From contig NZ_VMLR01000003.1 of NCBI RefSeq assembly GCF_013276795.1, positions 62,001-126,000 on the forward strand: a stretch of 64,000 bases of DNA, in the 5' to 3' direction. Below, in pieces: positions 16,180-29,341 of this stretch. Each line of letters opens with the position of its first letter. Positions within the stretch are counted from its first letter, which is position 1. Source of the DNA: Streptococcus sp. 2342. Its GTDB lineage: Bacteria > Bacillota > Bacilli > Lactobacillales > Streptococcaceae. Position numbers and translations under genes: made by a program. The notes under the pieces are model-generated. The model was not told the origin of the DNA and made no database searches. It worked only from the letters and a program-made list of their open reading frames with translations.

Positions 16180-17160
16180 TTAAGCCTTATCCAATTGCAA
16201 AAGAGCCTCAATCTCTGCTAGAGTGCTAGCTTGTGAAATGGCTCCACGGAGTTTGGCAGCGCCAGATGTTCCACGGAGGTAGTGAGGAGCGAGGCCACGG
16301 AATTCACGAACTGCTACGTTTTCCCCTTTGAGGTTAATCAAACGTTTCAAGTGTTCGTAGGCGATTTTCATCTTGTCTTCAAAGGTCAAATCAGGGAGGA
16401 TTTCTCCTGTTTCAAAGTAATGGTTGATTTGGTTGAAGAGGTAAGGATTTCCCATGGCAGCGCGGCCAATCATAACTGCGTCAGCACCGACTTCTTCGAT
16501 ACGTTGTTTGGCTTCTTGGACCGTACGAATGTCACCGTTTGCGATGAATGGAATCTTGGTCAAAGCTTGAGCGACCTTGTGAAGGGTCTCAAGGTCTGCA
16601 TGACCTGTATACATTTGTTCGCGGGTACGGCCATGCATGGCGAGGGCAGAAACACCTGCTGCTTCAGCAGCGAGGGCATTTTCAACTGCCAGAGATGGAT
16701 CGGCCCAGCCGGTACGCATTTTGACAGTAAGTGGAATATCAAGGACAGATTGAACCTTGTTGATGATCGAGTAAATCTTGTCTGGATCCTTGAGCCACAT
16801 AGCGCCAGCTTCGTTCTTCACGATTTTGTTAACTGGGCAGCCCATGTTGATATCGACGATATCGGTTTTGGTGTTTTCTTGGATGAATTCTGCTGCGCGT
16901 GCTAGGCTGTCTTCATCGCTACCAAAAAGTTGGATAGAGACTGGGTTTTCGCCTTCATCGATATGAAGCATGTGCAGGGTTTTTTCATTGTTGTATTGGA
17001 TTCCCTTGTCAGAGACCATCTCCATGACAACGAGTCCAGCTCCAAGCTCTTTTGCGATAGTACGAAAGGCTGAGTTGGTGACACCAGCCATGGGTGCTAA
17101 AACGGTACGATTGGGAATCTCAACATTGCCAATCATAAAAGGTGTATTAAGATTTGTCAC
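16180..17160 (-). CDS. dusB: tRNA-dihydrouridine synthase
   Basis: This FMN-dependent enzyme reduces uridines in the tRNA D-loop. The TIM-barrel start [20 protein letters not shown], the active-site segment [18 protein letters not shown] with catalytic Cys, [20 protein letters not shown] and IANGDI are all present. The GTG at 17160 is preferred because GGAGGA lies 8 bp upstream within the end of hslO. That gives 326 residues and a 14-bp overlap with hslO. An ATG at 17190 would be an overlap without a site. DusB versus another Dus paralogue is not certain. Confidence 0.92.
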   Translation of the reverse strand: MTNLNTPFMIGNVEIPNRTVLAPMAGVTNSAFRTIAKELGAGLVVMEMVSDKGIQYNNEKTLHMLHIDEGENPVSIQLFGSDEDSLARAAEFIQENTKTDIVDINMGCPVNKIVKNEAGAMWLKDPDKIYSIINKVQSVLDIPLTVKMRTGWADPSLAVENALAAEAAGVSALAMHGRTREQMYTGHADLETLHKVAQALTKIPFIANGDIRTVQEAKQRIEEVGADAVMIGRAAMGNPYLFNQINHYFETGEILPDLTFEDKMKIAYEHLKRLINLKGENVAVREFRGLAPHYLRGTSGAAKLRGAISQASTLAEIEALLQLDKA

Positions 17161-18019
17161 GAATGAGTTCCTCCAGGTCGTTTTCATCAAAGTTGTAAGT
17201 AGTTTGGCAGAATTGACAAGTGATTTCTGCTCCGTGGTCTTCCTCTTTCATTTCCTGTAAGTCTGAGCTTGGAAGGCTGGCAAGAGCATTCATAAAGCGC
17301 TCATGGCTACAGTCACATTGGAAACGGATCTCTTCTTCAGAAAGACGCTTGTAGGCCTCGTCACCGTAGATAGCTTTGAGGAGGGCTTCGATATGGTCTT
17401 CACTTTCGAGGAGGGTTGAGATAGCTGGCATTTCTTGGATGCGTTTTTCAAAGCGAGCAATCTCTTCTTCCTTGGCTCCTGGTAAGACTTGGACTAGGAA
17501 ACCACCTGCAACCTTGACCTTGTCTTCCTCGTCCAAAAGGACATTGAGGCCGACTGCTGAAGGCGTTTGTTGGCTTTCAGTCAGGTAAAAGGCAAGGTCT
17601 TCACCGATTTCCCCAGAAATGAGGGGAGTCATAGAGTTGTAAGGATTTCCAGTACCGTAGTCTGTGATAACGAGGAATTGGCCATTGCCGACAAAAGGTC
17701 CGACTAGAACTTCACCAGTTGCAGTCTTTTTGATGTCAACACCAGGATTTTGAACGTAGCCTTTGACGTTCCCCTTGGTATCAGCGACGGTGATGATAGC
17801 ACCTAGAGAGCTAGATCCAAGCACCTTAACTGTTAGTTTGGTATTTCCTTTTTCATTGGCTGCGAGAATCTGGCTAGCGATAAGAGTTCGACCAAGCGCT
17901 ACAGTTGAGCTAGCTTGGGTTTGGTGTTTTTCTTGAGCAGTGCGGACGGTTTCCGTGCTATCAAGGACAAAAGCACGAAAGGCTCCGCTTTCTGATATAG
18001 TTTTAATAATTTTATCCAT
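17147..18019 (-). CDS. hslO: Redox-regulated chaperone Hsp33
   Basis: The 290-residue protein is the normal length for Hsp33. The N-terminal chaperone domain runs to ~230. The C-terminal zinc-binding redox switch has CDC (in [10 protein letters not shown]) and CQFC (in [12 protein letters not shown]), the CxC/CxxC pattern. On oxidation the zinc is released and the protein holds unfolded proteins. It forms an operon with the overlapping dus gene on the minus strand. All four switch cysteines are intact. Confidence 0.95.
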   Translation of the reverse strand: MDKIIKTISESGAFRAFVLDSTETVRTAQEKHQTQASSTVALGRTLIASQILAANEKGNTKLTVKVLGSSSLGAIITVADTKGNVKGYVQNPGVDIKKTATGEVLVGPFVGNGQFLVITDYGTGNPYNSMTPLISGEIGEDLAFYLTESQQTPSAVGLNVLLDEEDKVKVAGGFLVQVLPGAKEEEIARFEKRIQEMPAISTLLESEDHIEALLKAIYGDEAYKRLSEEEIRFQCDCSHERFMNALASLPSSDLQEMKEEDHGAEITCQFCQTTYNFDENDLEELIRDKS

Positions 18020-18183
18020 AGCTACTATTTTAGCATAAAAATGCCCAAAGAGGGAGCCGTGTGTTTACTGATTTTCAGGATAATGGACTAGGAAATCAGC
18101 ATGAAAATAAAAAGAGAAACAGATTATTTCAGCATTTGTAAGATTTATGCTATGCTTAAGGTAGAAAATGAAAGGGGTAACAA

Positions 18184-19611
18184 ATGTATTTAGGAGATTT
18201 GATGGAAAAGGCTGAATCTGGCCAATTTTCAATCCTTTCCTTTCTATTACAAGAGTCTCAGACGACTGTCAAGGCTGTAATGGAGGAAACAGGATTTTCA
18301 AAAGCAACCCTAACCAAATATGTCACCCTACTCAATGACAAGGCTTTGGATAGTGGCTTAGAGCTGACTATCTCCTTAGAAGATGAAAATCTGCGTCTAT
18401 CGATCGGTGCAACTACCAAGGGGAGAGATATTCGGAGCCTGTTTTTGGAGAATGCTGTTAAATACCAGATTGTGGTCTATCTTCTCTACCACCAACAGTT
18501 TTTAGCCCATCAGCTGGCTCAAGAATTGATGATTAGCGAGGCTACGCTTGGTCGTCACTTAGCTAGCTTAAATCAGATTTTGTCAGAATTTGATTTATCC
18601 ATCCAGAATGGACGTTGGCGAGGTCCAGAGCATCAGATTCGCTATTTCTATTTCTGTCTTTTCCGCAAGGTCTGGTCGAGTCAGGAATGGGAAGGCCATA
18701 TGCAGAAACCAGAGAGAAAGCAGGAAATTGCTACACTAGAAGAAATCTGCGGTGCAAGCTTGTCTTCGGGCCAGAAATTGGACTTGGTTCTCTGGTCTCA
18801 TATCAGTCAACAACGTCTTCGGGTTAACGCCTGTCAGTTTCAAGTGATAGAAGAGAAAATGCGAGGGTATTTTGACAATATTTTCTACCTTCGTTTGCTG
18901 AGAAAGGCTCCGTCATTTTTCGCTGGTCAACACCTTCCTCTAGGGACTGAAGATGGGGAGATGATGATTTTCTTCTCTTTCCTCCTATCTCATCGCATTC
19001 TTCCTCTTCATACTATGGAGTATATCCTTGGTTTTGGAGGGCAGTTGGCAGATTTACTGACGCAATTGATTCAAGAAATGAAGAAGGAGGAATTGCTGAG
19101 TGATTATACAGAGGATCACGTTACTTATGAACTCAGTCAGCTTTGTGCTCAAGTCTATCTCTATAAGGGCTATATTTTACAGGATCGCTACAAGTACCAG
19201 TTGGAGAATCGTCATCCATATTTACTGATGGAACATGATTTTAAGGGGACAGCAGAGGAGATTTTTCATGCTCTACCTGCTTTTCAACAGGGGACAGATT
19301 TAGATAAGAAGATTCTCTGGGAATGGCTCCAGTTAATCGAATATATGGCTGAAAATGGTGGTCAGCATATGCGGATTGGTCTGGATTTGACATCAGGTTT
19401 TCTTGTCTTTTCAAGGATGGTAGCCATTTTGAAACGGTATTTGGAATATAATCGTTTTATTACCATTGAAGCCTATGACCGAACTCGGCATTATGATTTG
19501 CTGGTTACCAATAACCCGATTCATAAGAAGGAACAAACACCAGTTTATTATTTAAAAAATGACTTGGATATGGAAGATTTGGCAGCGATTCGTCAGTTAT
19601 TATTTCCCTAA
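18184..19611 (+). CDS. Mga-like helix-turn-helix transcriptional regulator
   Basis: This 475-residue protein has two N-terminal helix-turn-helix segments at ~22-50 (TTVKAVMEETGFSKATLTKY) and ~105-135 (LAQELMISEATLGRHLASLN), as in Mga and PRD-type regulators. A long helical region with little similarity to sugar PTS domains I can name follows. It sits directly upstream of glpK with its own terminator at 19611, so it is a candidate regulator of glycerol use, as the pneumococcal orthologue at the same place has been assumed to be. No ligand or phosphorylated histidine is clear from sequence. The start ATG has AAAGGGG upstream. Confidence 0.8.
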   Translation: MYLGDLMEKAESGQFSILSFLLQESQTTVKAVMEETGFSKATLTKYVTLLNDKALDSGLELTISLEDENLRLSIGATTKGRDIRSLFLENAVKYQIVVYLLYHQQFLAHQLAQELMISEATLGRHLASLNQILSEFDLSIQNGRWRGPEHQIRYFYFCLFRKVWSSQEWEGHMQKPERKQEIATLEEICGASLSSGQKLDLVLWSHISQQRLRVNACQFQVIEEKMRGYFDNIFYLRLLRKAPSFFAGQHLPLGTEDGEMMIFFSFLLSHRILPLHTMEYILGFGGQLADLLTQLIQEMKKEELLSDYTEDHVTYELSQLCAQVYLYKGYILQDRYKYQLENRHPYLLMEHDFKGTAEEIFHALPAFQQGTDLDKKILWEWLQLIEYMAENGGQHMRIGLDLTSGFLVFSRMVAILKRYLEYNRFITIEAYDRTRHYDLLVTNNPIHKKEQTPVYYLKNDLDMEDLAAIRQLLFP

Positions 19612-19638
19612 AAGGCTTGGTGCTCCCAGGCCTTTTTT
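19611..19638 (+). terminator. Terminator after Mga-like gene
   Basis: AAAGGC and GCCTTT form a stem with inner TTGG/CCCA pairing, followed by T6. It overlaps the last base of the stop codon. Confidence 0.8.
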
Positions 19639-19685
19639 GTGAAATTCACACAATCTCCTCACATTTTTTAAAAAATTAAAAAAAG

Positions 19686-19719
19686 TTGATGAACAAGAAA
19701 GCGCTTTATTTTGTATACT
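19686..19719 (+). promoter_or_regulatory. glp promoter region with cre-like site
   Basis: AGAAAGCGCTTTAT (19696-19709) resembles a catabolite responsive element and lies directly upstream of the -10 TATACT (19714-19719). TTGATG at 19686 is too far (22 bp) for a standard -35, so the promoter may need an activator. CcpA repression by glucose is inferred. Confidence 0.6.
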
Positions 19720-19730
19720 AGTTAGTGTAA

Positions 19731-21278
<1,548 letters not shown>

Positions 21279-21319
21279 TATTGGAAGAATAAAGCGACTC
21301 AGTTAGAAAGTGTGTAAAT

Positions 21320-23146
21320 ATGGAATTTTCAAAGAAAACACGTGAATTATCAATTAAAAAAATGCAGGAACGTACCCTAGACCTCTTGATTATCGGTGGA
21401 GGAATCACAGGGGCTGGTGTAGCTTTACAGGCAGCAGCTAGTGGTCTAGATACTGGTTTGATTGAAATGCAAGACTTTGCAGAAGGAACATCTAGCCGTT
21501 CAACAAAATTGGTTCACGGAGGTCTTCGTTACCTTAAGCAATTTGACGTAGAAGTAGTATCAGATACGGTTTCAGAACGTGCAGTGGTACAACAAATTGC
21601 TCCACACATTCCAAAACCAGATCCAATGCTCTTGCCAGTTTACGATGAAGATGGAGCGACCTTTAGTCTCTTCCGTCTGAAAGTAGCCATGGATTTGTAC
21701 GACCTTTTGGCAGGGGTTAACAATACGCCAGCTGCTAACAAAGTTTTGAGCAAGGATCAAGTCTTGGAACGCCAACCAAACTTGAAGAAAGAAGGTTTGG
21801 TAGGAGGTGGGGTTTACCTTGACTTCCGTAACAACGATGCGCGTCTCGTGATTGAAAATATCAAACGTGCCAACCAAGACGGTGCCCTCATTGCCAACCA
21901 CGTGAAGGCAGAAGGCTTCCTCTTTGACGAAAGTGGCAAGATTACAGGTGTCGTAGCTCGTGATTTGTTGACAGACCAAGTCTTTGAAATTAAGGCCCGT
22001 CTGGTTATTAACACAACAGGTCCTTGGAGCGACAAGGTACGCAATTTGTCTAATAAGGGAACACAATTCTCACAAATGCGTCCAACTAAGGGAGTTCACT
22101 TGGTAGTGGATTCAAGCAAGATCAAGGTGTCACAGCCAGTTTACTTTGACACAGGTTTGGGTGACGGTCGTATGGTCTTTGTTCTCCCACGTGAAAACAA
22201 GACTTACTTTGGTACAACGGATACAGACTACACAGGTGATTTGGAACATCCAAAAGTGACTCAGGAAGATGTAGATTATCTACTTGGCATTGTCAATAAT
22301 CGCTTCCCAGAAGCCAACATCACCATTGATGATATCGAAAGCAGCTGGGCAGGTCTTCGTCCATTGATCGCAGGCAATAGCGCTTCTGACTACAATGGCG
22401 GAAATAACGGTACCATTAGTGACGAAAGCTTTAACAACTTGATTGCGACTGTTGAATCTTATCTTTCTAAAGAAAAAACGCGTGAAGATGTTGAGTCTGC
22501 TGTCAGCAAGCTTGAAAGCAGTACCTCTGAGAAACACTTGGACCCATCTGCAGTTTCTCGTGGTTCTAGCTTGGACCGTGATGATAATGGTCTTTTGACC
22601 CTTGCTGGTGGTAAAATCACAGACTACCGTAAAATGGCTGAAGGAGCTATGGAGCGCGTGGTTGACATCCTCAAAACAGAATTTGACCGTAGCTTTAAAC
22701 TCATCAATTCTAAGACTTACCCTGTTTCAGGTGGAGAATTGAACCCAGCAAATGTGGACTCAGAAATCGAAGCCTTTGCGCAACTTGGAGTGTCACGTGG
22801 TTTGGATAGCAAGGAAGCTCATTACCTAGCAAATCTCTACGGTTCAAATGCACCGAAAGTCTTTGCTCTCGCTCATAGCTTGGAACAAGCACCAGGACTC
22901 AGCTTGGCAGATACCTTGTCCCTTCACTATGCAATGCGCAATGAGTTGGCTCTGAGCCCAGTTGACTTCCTCCTTCGTCGTACCAACCACATGCTCTTTA
23001 TGCGTGATAGTTTGGATAGCATCGTTGAGCCAGTTTTGAATGAAATGGGACGATTCTATGAATGGACAGAAGATGAAAAAATAGCTTACCGTGCTGATGT
23101 CGAATCAGCTCTTGCTAACAACGATTTAGCAGAATTAAAAAATTAA
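21320..23146 (+). CDS. glpO: Alpha-glycerophosphate oxidase
   Basis: The 608-residue flavoprotein oxidises glycerol 3-phosphate to dihydroxyacetone phosphate with O2 and releases H2O2. The FAD dinucleotide-binding motif is LLIIGGGITGAGVALQ at ~19-34, followed by TSSRSTKLVHGGLRYL. The ~50-residue insert that separates streptococcal GlpO from GlpD-type dehydrogenases is visible around SYLSKEKTREDVESAVSKLE. The protein is membrane associated without membrane helices. It follows glpK by 41 bp. The ribosome binding site before the ATG is weak. It adds to peroxide production along with pyruvate oxidase in this group. Confidence 0.95.
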   Translation: MEFSKKTRELSIKKMQERTLDLLIIGGGITGAGVALQAAASGLDTGLIEMQDFAEGTSSRSTKLVHGGLRYLKQFDVEVVSDTVSERAVVQQIAPHIPKPDPMLLPVYDEDGATFSLFRLKVAMDLYDLLAGVNNTPAANKVLSKDQVLERQPNLKKEGLVGGGVYLDFRNNDARLVIENIKRANQDGALIANHVKAEGFLFDESGKITGVVARDLLTDQVFEIKARLVINTTGPWSDKVRNLSNKGTQFSQMRPTKGVHLVVDSSKIKVSQPVYFDTGLGDGRMVFVLPRENKTYFGTTDTDYTGDLEHPKVTQEDVDYLLGIVNNRFPEANITIDDIESSWAGLRPLIAGNSASDYNGGNNGTISDESFNNLIATVESYLSKEKTREDVESAVSKLESSTSEKHLDPSAVSRGSSLDRDDNGLLTLAGGKITDYRKMAEGAMERVVDILKTEFDRSFKLINSKTYPVSGGELNPANVDSEIEAFAQLGVSRGLDSKEAHYLANLYGSNAPKVFALAHSLEQAPGLSLADTLSLHYAMRNELALSPVDFLLRRTNHMLFMRDSLDSIVEPVLNEMGRFYEWTEDEKIAYRADVESALANNDLAELKN

Positions 23147-23216
23147 GAAAAAATAAAAGAGGTGGCGGGCCGGACTCCTAGTCTACCCTCTCCTCCTTTT
23201 TAATGGAGACAGAAAG

Positions 23217-23921
23217 ATGATGAATGAATTATTTGGAGAATTTCTAGGGACTTTAATCCTAATTCTTCTAGGAAATGGTGTTGTAGCAGGTGTGGTTCTT
23301 CCTAAAACCAAGAGCAACAATGCAGGTTGGATTGTGATTACTATGGGTTGGGGGATCGCCGTTGCGATTGCCGTCTTTGTATCTGGCAAACTTAGTCCTG
23401 CACACTTAAACCCAGCTGTGACGCTTGGTGTAGCCTTAAAAGGTGACTTGCCTTGGGCTTCAGTATTCCCATATATCCTAGCTCAGTTCGCAGGAGCTAT
23501 GGTGGCTCAGATTTTGGTTTGGTTGCAATTCAAACCGCATTATGATGCAGAAGAAAATGCAGGCAATATCCTGGCAACCTTTAGTACTGGACCAGCAATC
23601 AAGAACACAGTATCCAACTTGGTTAGCGAAATCCTTGGAACCTTTGTTTTGGTGTTGACAATCTTTGCTTTGGGTCTTTACGATTTTCAGGCAGGTATCG
23701 GAACCTTTGCAGTGGGGACTTTGATTGTCGGTATCGGTCTATCACTAGGTGGGACAACAGGATATGCCTTGAACCCTGCGCGTGACCTCGGTCCTCGTAT
23801 CATGCACAGCATCTTGCCAATTCCAAACAAGGGAGACGGAGACTGGTCTTATGCCTGGATTCCTGTTGTGGGTCCTGTTATTGGTGCAGCCTTGGCAGTG
23901 CTTGTATTCTCACTTTTCTAG
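23217..23921 (+). CDS. glpF: Glycerol uptake facilitator
   Basis: The 234-residue aquaglyceroporin has six membrane helices and the two half-helix NPA motifs, HLNPAVTLG (~62-70) and ALNPARDLGPR (~182-192). The residue D after NPAR is typical of glycerol-conducting channels. It lets glycerol in for GlpK. Two adjacent ATG codons compete for the start. A GC-rich 70-bp leader with AGAGGT/ACCCTCT pairing separates it from glpO and may act as a partial attenuator. Confidence 0.95.
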   Translation: MMNELFGEFLGTLILILLGNGVVAGVVLPKTKSNNAGWIVITMGWGIAVAIAVFVSGKLSPAHLNPAVTLGVALKGDLPWASVFPYILAQFAGAMVAQILVWLQFKPHYDAEENAGNILATFSTGPAIKNTVSNLVSEILGTFVLVLTIFALGLYDFQAGIGTFAVGTLIVGIGLSLGGTTGYALNPARDLGPRIMHSILPIPNKGDGDWSYAWIPVVGPVIGAALAVLVFSLF

Positions 23922-23924
23922 TTT

Positions 23925-24029
23925 ATACTCTTCGAAAATCAAATTCAAACCACGTCAGCGTCGCCTTACCGTACTCAAGTACAGCTTGCGGCTAGCTTCC
24001 TAGTTTGCTCTTTGATTTTCATTGAGTAT
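23925..24029 (+). repeat. BOX element, A-C type without B
   Basis: It begins ATACTCTTCGAAAATC and CACGTCAGCGTCGCC and ends GATTTTCATTGAGTAT. The central boxB hairpin module is absent, so the element is shorter than the one at 29084. It starts four bases after the glpF stop. Confidence 0.88.
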
Positions 24030-24049
24030 TAGAAAACAATTATTTTGAT

Positions 24050-24084
24050 AGAGCTTGAGATGGAAATCTCAGGCTCTTTTTTAA
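24050..24084 (+). terminator. Terminator of the glp operon
   Basis: AGAGC and GAGAT pair with ATCTC and GCTCT around a short GGAA loop and T6 follows. It lies between the BOX element and the dlt promoter. Confidence 0.8.
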
Positions 24085-24153
24085 AAATATACATAGAAAA
24101 ACCGCATAATCCTTAAAATAAACTGAAATCTATTGAAAACATACGGTAAACAA

Positions 24154-24183
24154 TTGAAAAAATACTATATAAAGTGGTACAAT
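24154..24183 (+). promoter_or_regulatory. Candidate dlt operon promoter
   Basis: TTGAAA (24154-24159) and TACAAT (24178-24183) are 18 bp apart. They lie 70 bp before dltX. No regulator site is recognised. Confidence 0.55.
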
Positions 24184-24252
24184 GGTAGAAAAATAAGCTA
24201 GTAAGAGTCTATCTTATTTAGCAAAAATTACAGAAATGAATGGTTTTTCTTG

Positions 24253-24384
24253 ATGAAACAGAGAAAAGAATTGTACCTCTTTCTTGGTCGGACAGCCTTG
24301 TATTTTCTTATCTTTCTAGGGCTGCTTTACTTCTTTAGCTATCTTGGTCAGGGTCAAGGAAGCTTTATCTATAATGAATTTTAA
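24253..24384 (+). CDS. dltX: DltX, small D-alanylation membrane protein
   Basis: The 43-residue product has one membrane helix (LYFLIFLGLLYFFSYL, ~16-31) after a basic N-terminus. The conserved C-terminal FIYNEF motif is intact. In this family the motif, and its tyrosine, is proposed to carry the D-alanyl group across the membrane between DltB and DltD (from the literature). The gene lies 20 bp upstream of dltA, the standard place. The ribosome binding site is weak, which is common for this small gene. Confidence 0.9.
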   Translation: MKQRKELYLFLGRTALYFLIFLGLLYFFSYLGQGQGSFIYNEF

Positions 24385-24404
24385 CTTGAAGGAGAATTCC
24401 TATT

Positions 24405-25955
24405 GTGTCAAATAAACCAATAGTAGATATGATTGAAACCATTGAGCATTTTGCTCAGACACAGCCTAACTATCCTGTTTATAATGTTTTGGGACAGGAA
24501 CACACTTATGGAGATTTGAAGGCTGATTCGGATAGTTTGGCTGTAGCCATCGATCAACTGGATTTACCAGAGAAGTCTCCTGTGGTTGTTTTTGGAGGCC
24601 AAGAATATGAAATGTTGGCAATTTTTGTGGCTTTGACTAAGTCAGGACATGCCTACATTCCCATTGACAGCCATTCGGCTTTGGAGCGAGTTTCAGCTAT
24701 TTTAGAAGTAGCAGAGCCAAGCTTGATTATTGCCATCTCAGATTTTCCATTGGAGCAGGTTTCGACACCTATGATGAATCTAGCTCAGGTTCAAGAAGCC
24801 TTTGCCCAAGGGAATAACTATGAAATCACGCATCCAGTCAAGCGCGATGATAACTACTACATTATCTTTACTTCTGGTACGACTGGTAAGCCTAAGGGAG
24901 TGCAGATTTCACATGATAACCTCCTCAGCTTTACCAACTGGATGATTACGGATAAGGAATTTGCGACGCCAAGTCGTCCGCAAATGCTGGCTCAGCCACC
25001 TTATTCTTTTGACTTGTCTGTTATGTACTGGGCACCGACCTTGGCACTTGGTGGTACGCTTTTCGCTCTTCCTTCAGCTATTACTCAGGATTTTAAGCAA
25101 CTCTTTGCGACTATCTTTTCATTGCCAATCGCTATCTGGACATCAACGCCTTCCTTTGCAGATATGGCTATGTTGTCTGAAGACTTTAATAGCGAGAAAA
25201 TGCCCGGCATCACGCATTTCTACTTTGATGGAGAAGAATTGACGGTTAAAACGGCTCAAAAACTGCGCGAGCGTTTCCCAAATGCCCGTATTATCAATGC
25301 TTACGGCCCAACAGAAGCGACAGTGGCCCTGTCAGCAGTTGCTGTGACAGATGAGATGCTAGCGACTCTCAAACGCCTACCAATCGGCTATACCAAGGCT
25401 GATTCTCCAACCTTTATCATTGATGAGGACGGCAATAAACTGCCAAGTGGTGAACAGGGAGAAATCATTGTTTCTGGACCAGCTGTTTCAAAAGGCTATA
25501 TGAACAATCCTGAAAAAACAGCGGAAGCCTTCTTTGAGTTTGAAGGTCTGCCAGCCTATCACACAGGCGATGTGGGAACCATGACAGATGAGGGCTTACT
25601 TCTTTACGGTGGACGTATGGACTTCCAGATTAAGTTCAATGGTTACCGCATTGAGTTAGAAGATGTCTCTCAAAACCTCAACAAGTCTCGTTTTATCGAG
25701 TCTGCTGTCGCAGTTCCACGCTATAACAAGGACCACAAGGTGCAAAATCTACTGGCTTATGTCATCTTAAAAGATGGTGTTCATGAACAGTTTGAGCGTG
25801 ATATCGATATTACCAAGGCCATCAAGGAAGATTTAACAGATATCATGATGTCCTACATGATGCCGTCTAAATTCCTTTACCGAGACAGTTTGCCACTGAC
25901 TCCAAATGGAAAAATTGATATCAAAGGATTGATTAACGAGGTGAATAAGAGATGA
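24405..25955 (+). CDS. dltA: D-alanine-poly(phosphoribitol/glycerol) ligase DltA
   Basis: This 516-residue adenylating enzyme activates D-alanine with ATP and loads it onto DltC. Motifs are [20 protein letters not shown] (A3), [13 protein letters not shown] (A5) and YHTGD (A7), and the C-terminal Lys is in [12 protein letters not shown] (A10). The start is GTG at 24405 with AAGGAG upstream. It ends overlapping the dltB ATG (ATGA). The pathway adds D-alanine to teichoic acids and lowers surface negative charge, which protects against cationic peptides. Confidence 0.97.
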   Translation: MSNKPIVDMIETIEHFAQTQPNYPVYNVLGQEHTYGDLKADSDSLAVAIDQLDLPEKSPVVVFGGQEYEMLAIFVALTKSGHAYIPIDSHSALERVSAILEVAEPSLIIAISDFPLEQVSTPMMNLAQVQEAFAQGNNYEITHPVKRDDNYYIIFTSGTTGKPKGVQISHDNLLSFTNWMITDKEFATPSRPQMLAQPPYSFDLSVMYWAPTLALGGTLFALPSAITQDFKQLFATIFSLPIAIWTSTPSFADMAMLSEDFNSEKMPGITHFYFDGEELTVKTAQKLRERFPNARIINAYGPTEATVALSAVAVTDEMLATLKRLPIGYTKADSPTFIIDEDGNKLPSGEQGEIIVSGPAVSKGYMNNPEKTAEAFFEFEGLPAYHTGDVGTMTDEGLLLYGGRMDFQIKFNGYRIELEDVSQNLNKSRFIESAVAVPRYNKDHKVQNLLAYVILKDGVHEQFERDIDITKAIKEDLTDIMMSYMMPSKFLYRDSLPLTPNGKIDIKGLINEVNKR

Positions 25956-27196
25956 TGGAGTTCTTTCAACAGCTTCCTCATTTAGAGCCATACGGCAATC
26001 CTCAGTATTTTGTCTATGTGATTGCTGCAACCTTGCCCATCTTTATTGGTCTCTTTTTCAAGAAACGCTTCGCCTGGTATGAAGTGCTGGTTAGCCTCTT
26101 CTTTATCGTCACCATGTTGGTGGGTGGAAAGACCAATCAATTGGTTGCCTTGGGTATTTACCTTTGCTGGGAAATATTGCTCCTGCTTTTCTACAAGCAT
26201 TATCGAAAAAGCAAGGATGGCAAGTGGGTCTTTTACTTAGTTAGTTTTCTGTCCCTACTTCCGATTATCTTTGTCAAGGTGCAACCGGCTATCAATGGAA
26301 CGCAGTCTTTGCTTGGGTTCTTGGGGATTTCCTACCTGACTTTTCGTTCGGTTGGGATTATCATCGAGCTGAGAGATGGAGTGATTAAGGATTTTACCCT
26401 CTGGGAATTCCTCCGTTTCCTTCTCTTCATGCCGACTTTTTCAAGTGGTCCAATTGATCGCTTTAAGCGTTTTAATGAAAATTATCAGACCATTCCTGAG
26501 CGGGATGAGTTGATGGATATGCTGGATGAATCTGTTCGCTATATCATGTGGGGCTTTTTGTATAAGTTTATCCTAGCTCATGTTTTAGGAGAGACCTTGT
26601 TGCCTCCTCTGAAGAATTTAGCCTTGCAATCAGGTGGTTTCTTTAACCTCTATGCTTTAGCGGTTATGTATACCTTTGGTCTGGAGCTCTTCTTTGACTT
26701 TGCAGGTTACTCTATGTTTGCCTTAGCCATCTCAAACTTAATGGGAATCCGTAGTCCCATTAACTTTAACAAGCCCTTTTTATCAAGGGATTTAAAGGAG
26801 TTTTGGAATCGTTGGCACATGAGTCTTTCTTTCTGGTTCCGTGACTTTGTGTTTATGCGGATGGTCATGGTATTGACCAGAAAGAAGGTCTTTAAAAATC
26901 GTAATGTAACCTCAAGTGTGGCCTACGTTGTCAATATGCTAATCATGGGATTTTGGCATGGTGTGACCTGGTACTACATCGCCTATGGACTCTTTCATGG
27001 GATTGGACTGGTCATCAATGATGCCTGGGTTCGCAAGAAAAAAACGCTCAATAAGGAGTGGAAAAAAGCAGGGAAAGCTGCTCTACCTGAGAATCGCTGG
27101 ATTCAGTTGCTTGGCATGGTTGTCACCTTCCATGTCGTCATGCTGTCATTCTTAATCTTTTCTGGATTTTTGAATGATTTATGGTTTAAAAAATAA
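25952..27196 (+). CDS. dltB: DltB, MBOAT-family D-alanyl transfer protein
   Basis: The 414-residue protein has about a dozen membrane segments of the MBOAT acyltransferase family. The catalytic histidine is in [11 protein letters not shown], near the C-terminal third, and [12 protein letters not shown] lies before it. It takes D-alanine from DltC on the inside and passes it outward. It overlaps dltA by 4 bp. Length is normal. Confidence 0.97.
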   Translation: MMEFFQQLPHLEPYGNPQYFVYVIAATLPIFIGLFFKKRFAWYEVLVSLFFIVTMLVGGKTNQLVALGIYLCWEILLLLFYKHYRKSKDGKWVFYLVSFLSLLPIIFVKVQPAINGTQSLLGFLGISYLTFRSVGIIIELRDGVIKDFTLWEFLRFLLFMPTFSSGPIDRFKRFNENYQTIPERDELMDMLDESVRYIMWGFLYKFILAHVLGETLLPPLKNLALQSGGFFNLYALAVMYTFGLELFFDFAGYSMFALAISNLMGIRSPINFNKPFLSRDLKEFWNRWHMSLSFWFRDFVFMRMVMVLTRKKVFKNRNVTSSVAYVVNMLIMGFWHGVTWYYIAYGLFHGIGLVINDAWVRKKKTLNKEWKKAGKAALPENRWIQLLGMVVTFHVVMLSFLIFSGFLNDLWFKK

Positions 27197-27206
27197 AAGG
27201 AAATAA

Positions 27207-28710
<1,504 letters not shown>

Positions 28711-28724
28711 GTGAATATAGAAGT

Positions 28725-28883
28725 GGAGGCTGGGACAAAAAGATTTTGATTTTAGGAATTCTTTATTATAAATTTCTAAAATCGATAGATTAGATAAAAA
28801 AGCGAACAAGACAGAATTCTGAGTGTCAGAAAACTCGTTTGTTCGCTTTTTATATTTAAGGTTAGACTTTTGTCCCAGATTCT
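28725..28883. repeat. Inverted-repeat element with internal terminator
   Basis: The ends GGCTGGGACAAAA (near 28728-28740) and TTTTGTCCCAGATTC (28868-28882) are inverted copies. Inside is a strong hairpin, AAAAAGCGAACAA (28796-28808) with TTGTTCGCTTTTT (28839-28851), which could end the dlt transcript. The whole ~158-bp unit looks like a small non-autonomous element of the RUP or MITE kind. I cannot confirm its family. Confidence 0.6.
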
Positions 28884-29015
28884 TTTTATTAATCTTTAGG
28901 CTATCACAGATTATTCTGCCTGTTTTCATTTTACTTATTGAAAGTATTATCAGAGAATCTGGAAACAGGAGCTCCTTCAGAATATTATATTAGCATTTAC
29001 TTGACTGTTCTTTTA

Positions 29016-29045
29016 TTGGAGAGAAGACTTATCATATGCTATAAT
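29016..29045 (+). promoter_or_regulatory. Promoter candidate for the glycosyltransferase operon
   Basis: An extended -10, TGCTATAAT (29037-29045), has TTGGAG (29016-29021) upstream at 18 bp. The predicted RNA would contain the whole BOX element that follows, before the first gene. Confidence 0.55.
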
Positions 29046-29083
29046 TTTAGGTAAGAAGCACTTAGAAACAGTGTATTTAAATA

Positions 29084-29236
29084 TAGTACTCTTCAAAAAT
29101 CTCTTCAAACCACGTCAGCGTCGCCTTACCGTAGGTATGGTTACTGACTTCGTCAGTTCTATCTGCAACCTCAAAGCAGTGCTTTGAGCAACCTACGGCT
29201 AGCTTCCTAGTTTGCTATTTGATTTTCATTGAGTAT
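29084..29236 (+). repeat. BOX element, A-B-C type
   Basis: BoxA starts near TACTCTTCAAAAATCTCTTC, then CACGTCAGCGTCGCCTTACC. The boxB hairpin is GGTTACTGACTTCGTCAGTT, followed by CTCAAAGCAGTGCTTTGAG, and boxC ends GATTTTCATTGAGTAT. It lies between a promoter and the first glycosyltransferase gene. Confidence 0.9.
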
Positions 29237-29341
29237 AAGTTGAAATGATTGATTTTGTATGATTCTATGATTATGAAGCGAATGTTTCTAAGTCCTGTTA
29301 GACAAAAAAATCTACTTGTAAAAAATTTTAAGGAGATAAAT

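Noticed and set aside
16282..16905. 207-codon plus-strand frame opposite dusB
   Set aside because: It is antisense to a clear Dus enzyme with all motifs and has no family resemblance or ribosome binding site.
21572..22066. 164-codon minus-strand frame opposite glpO
   Set aside because: It is antisense to a complete 608-residue oxidase and has no independent support.
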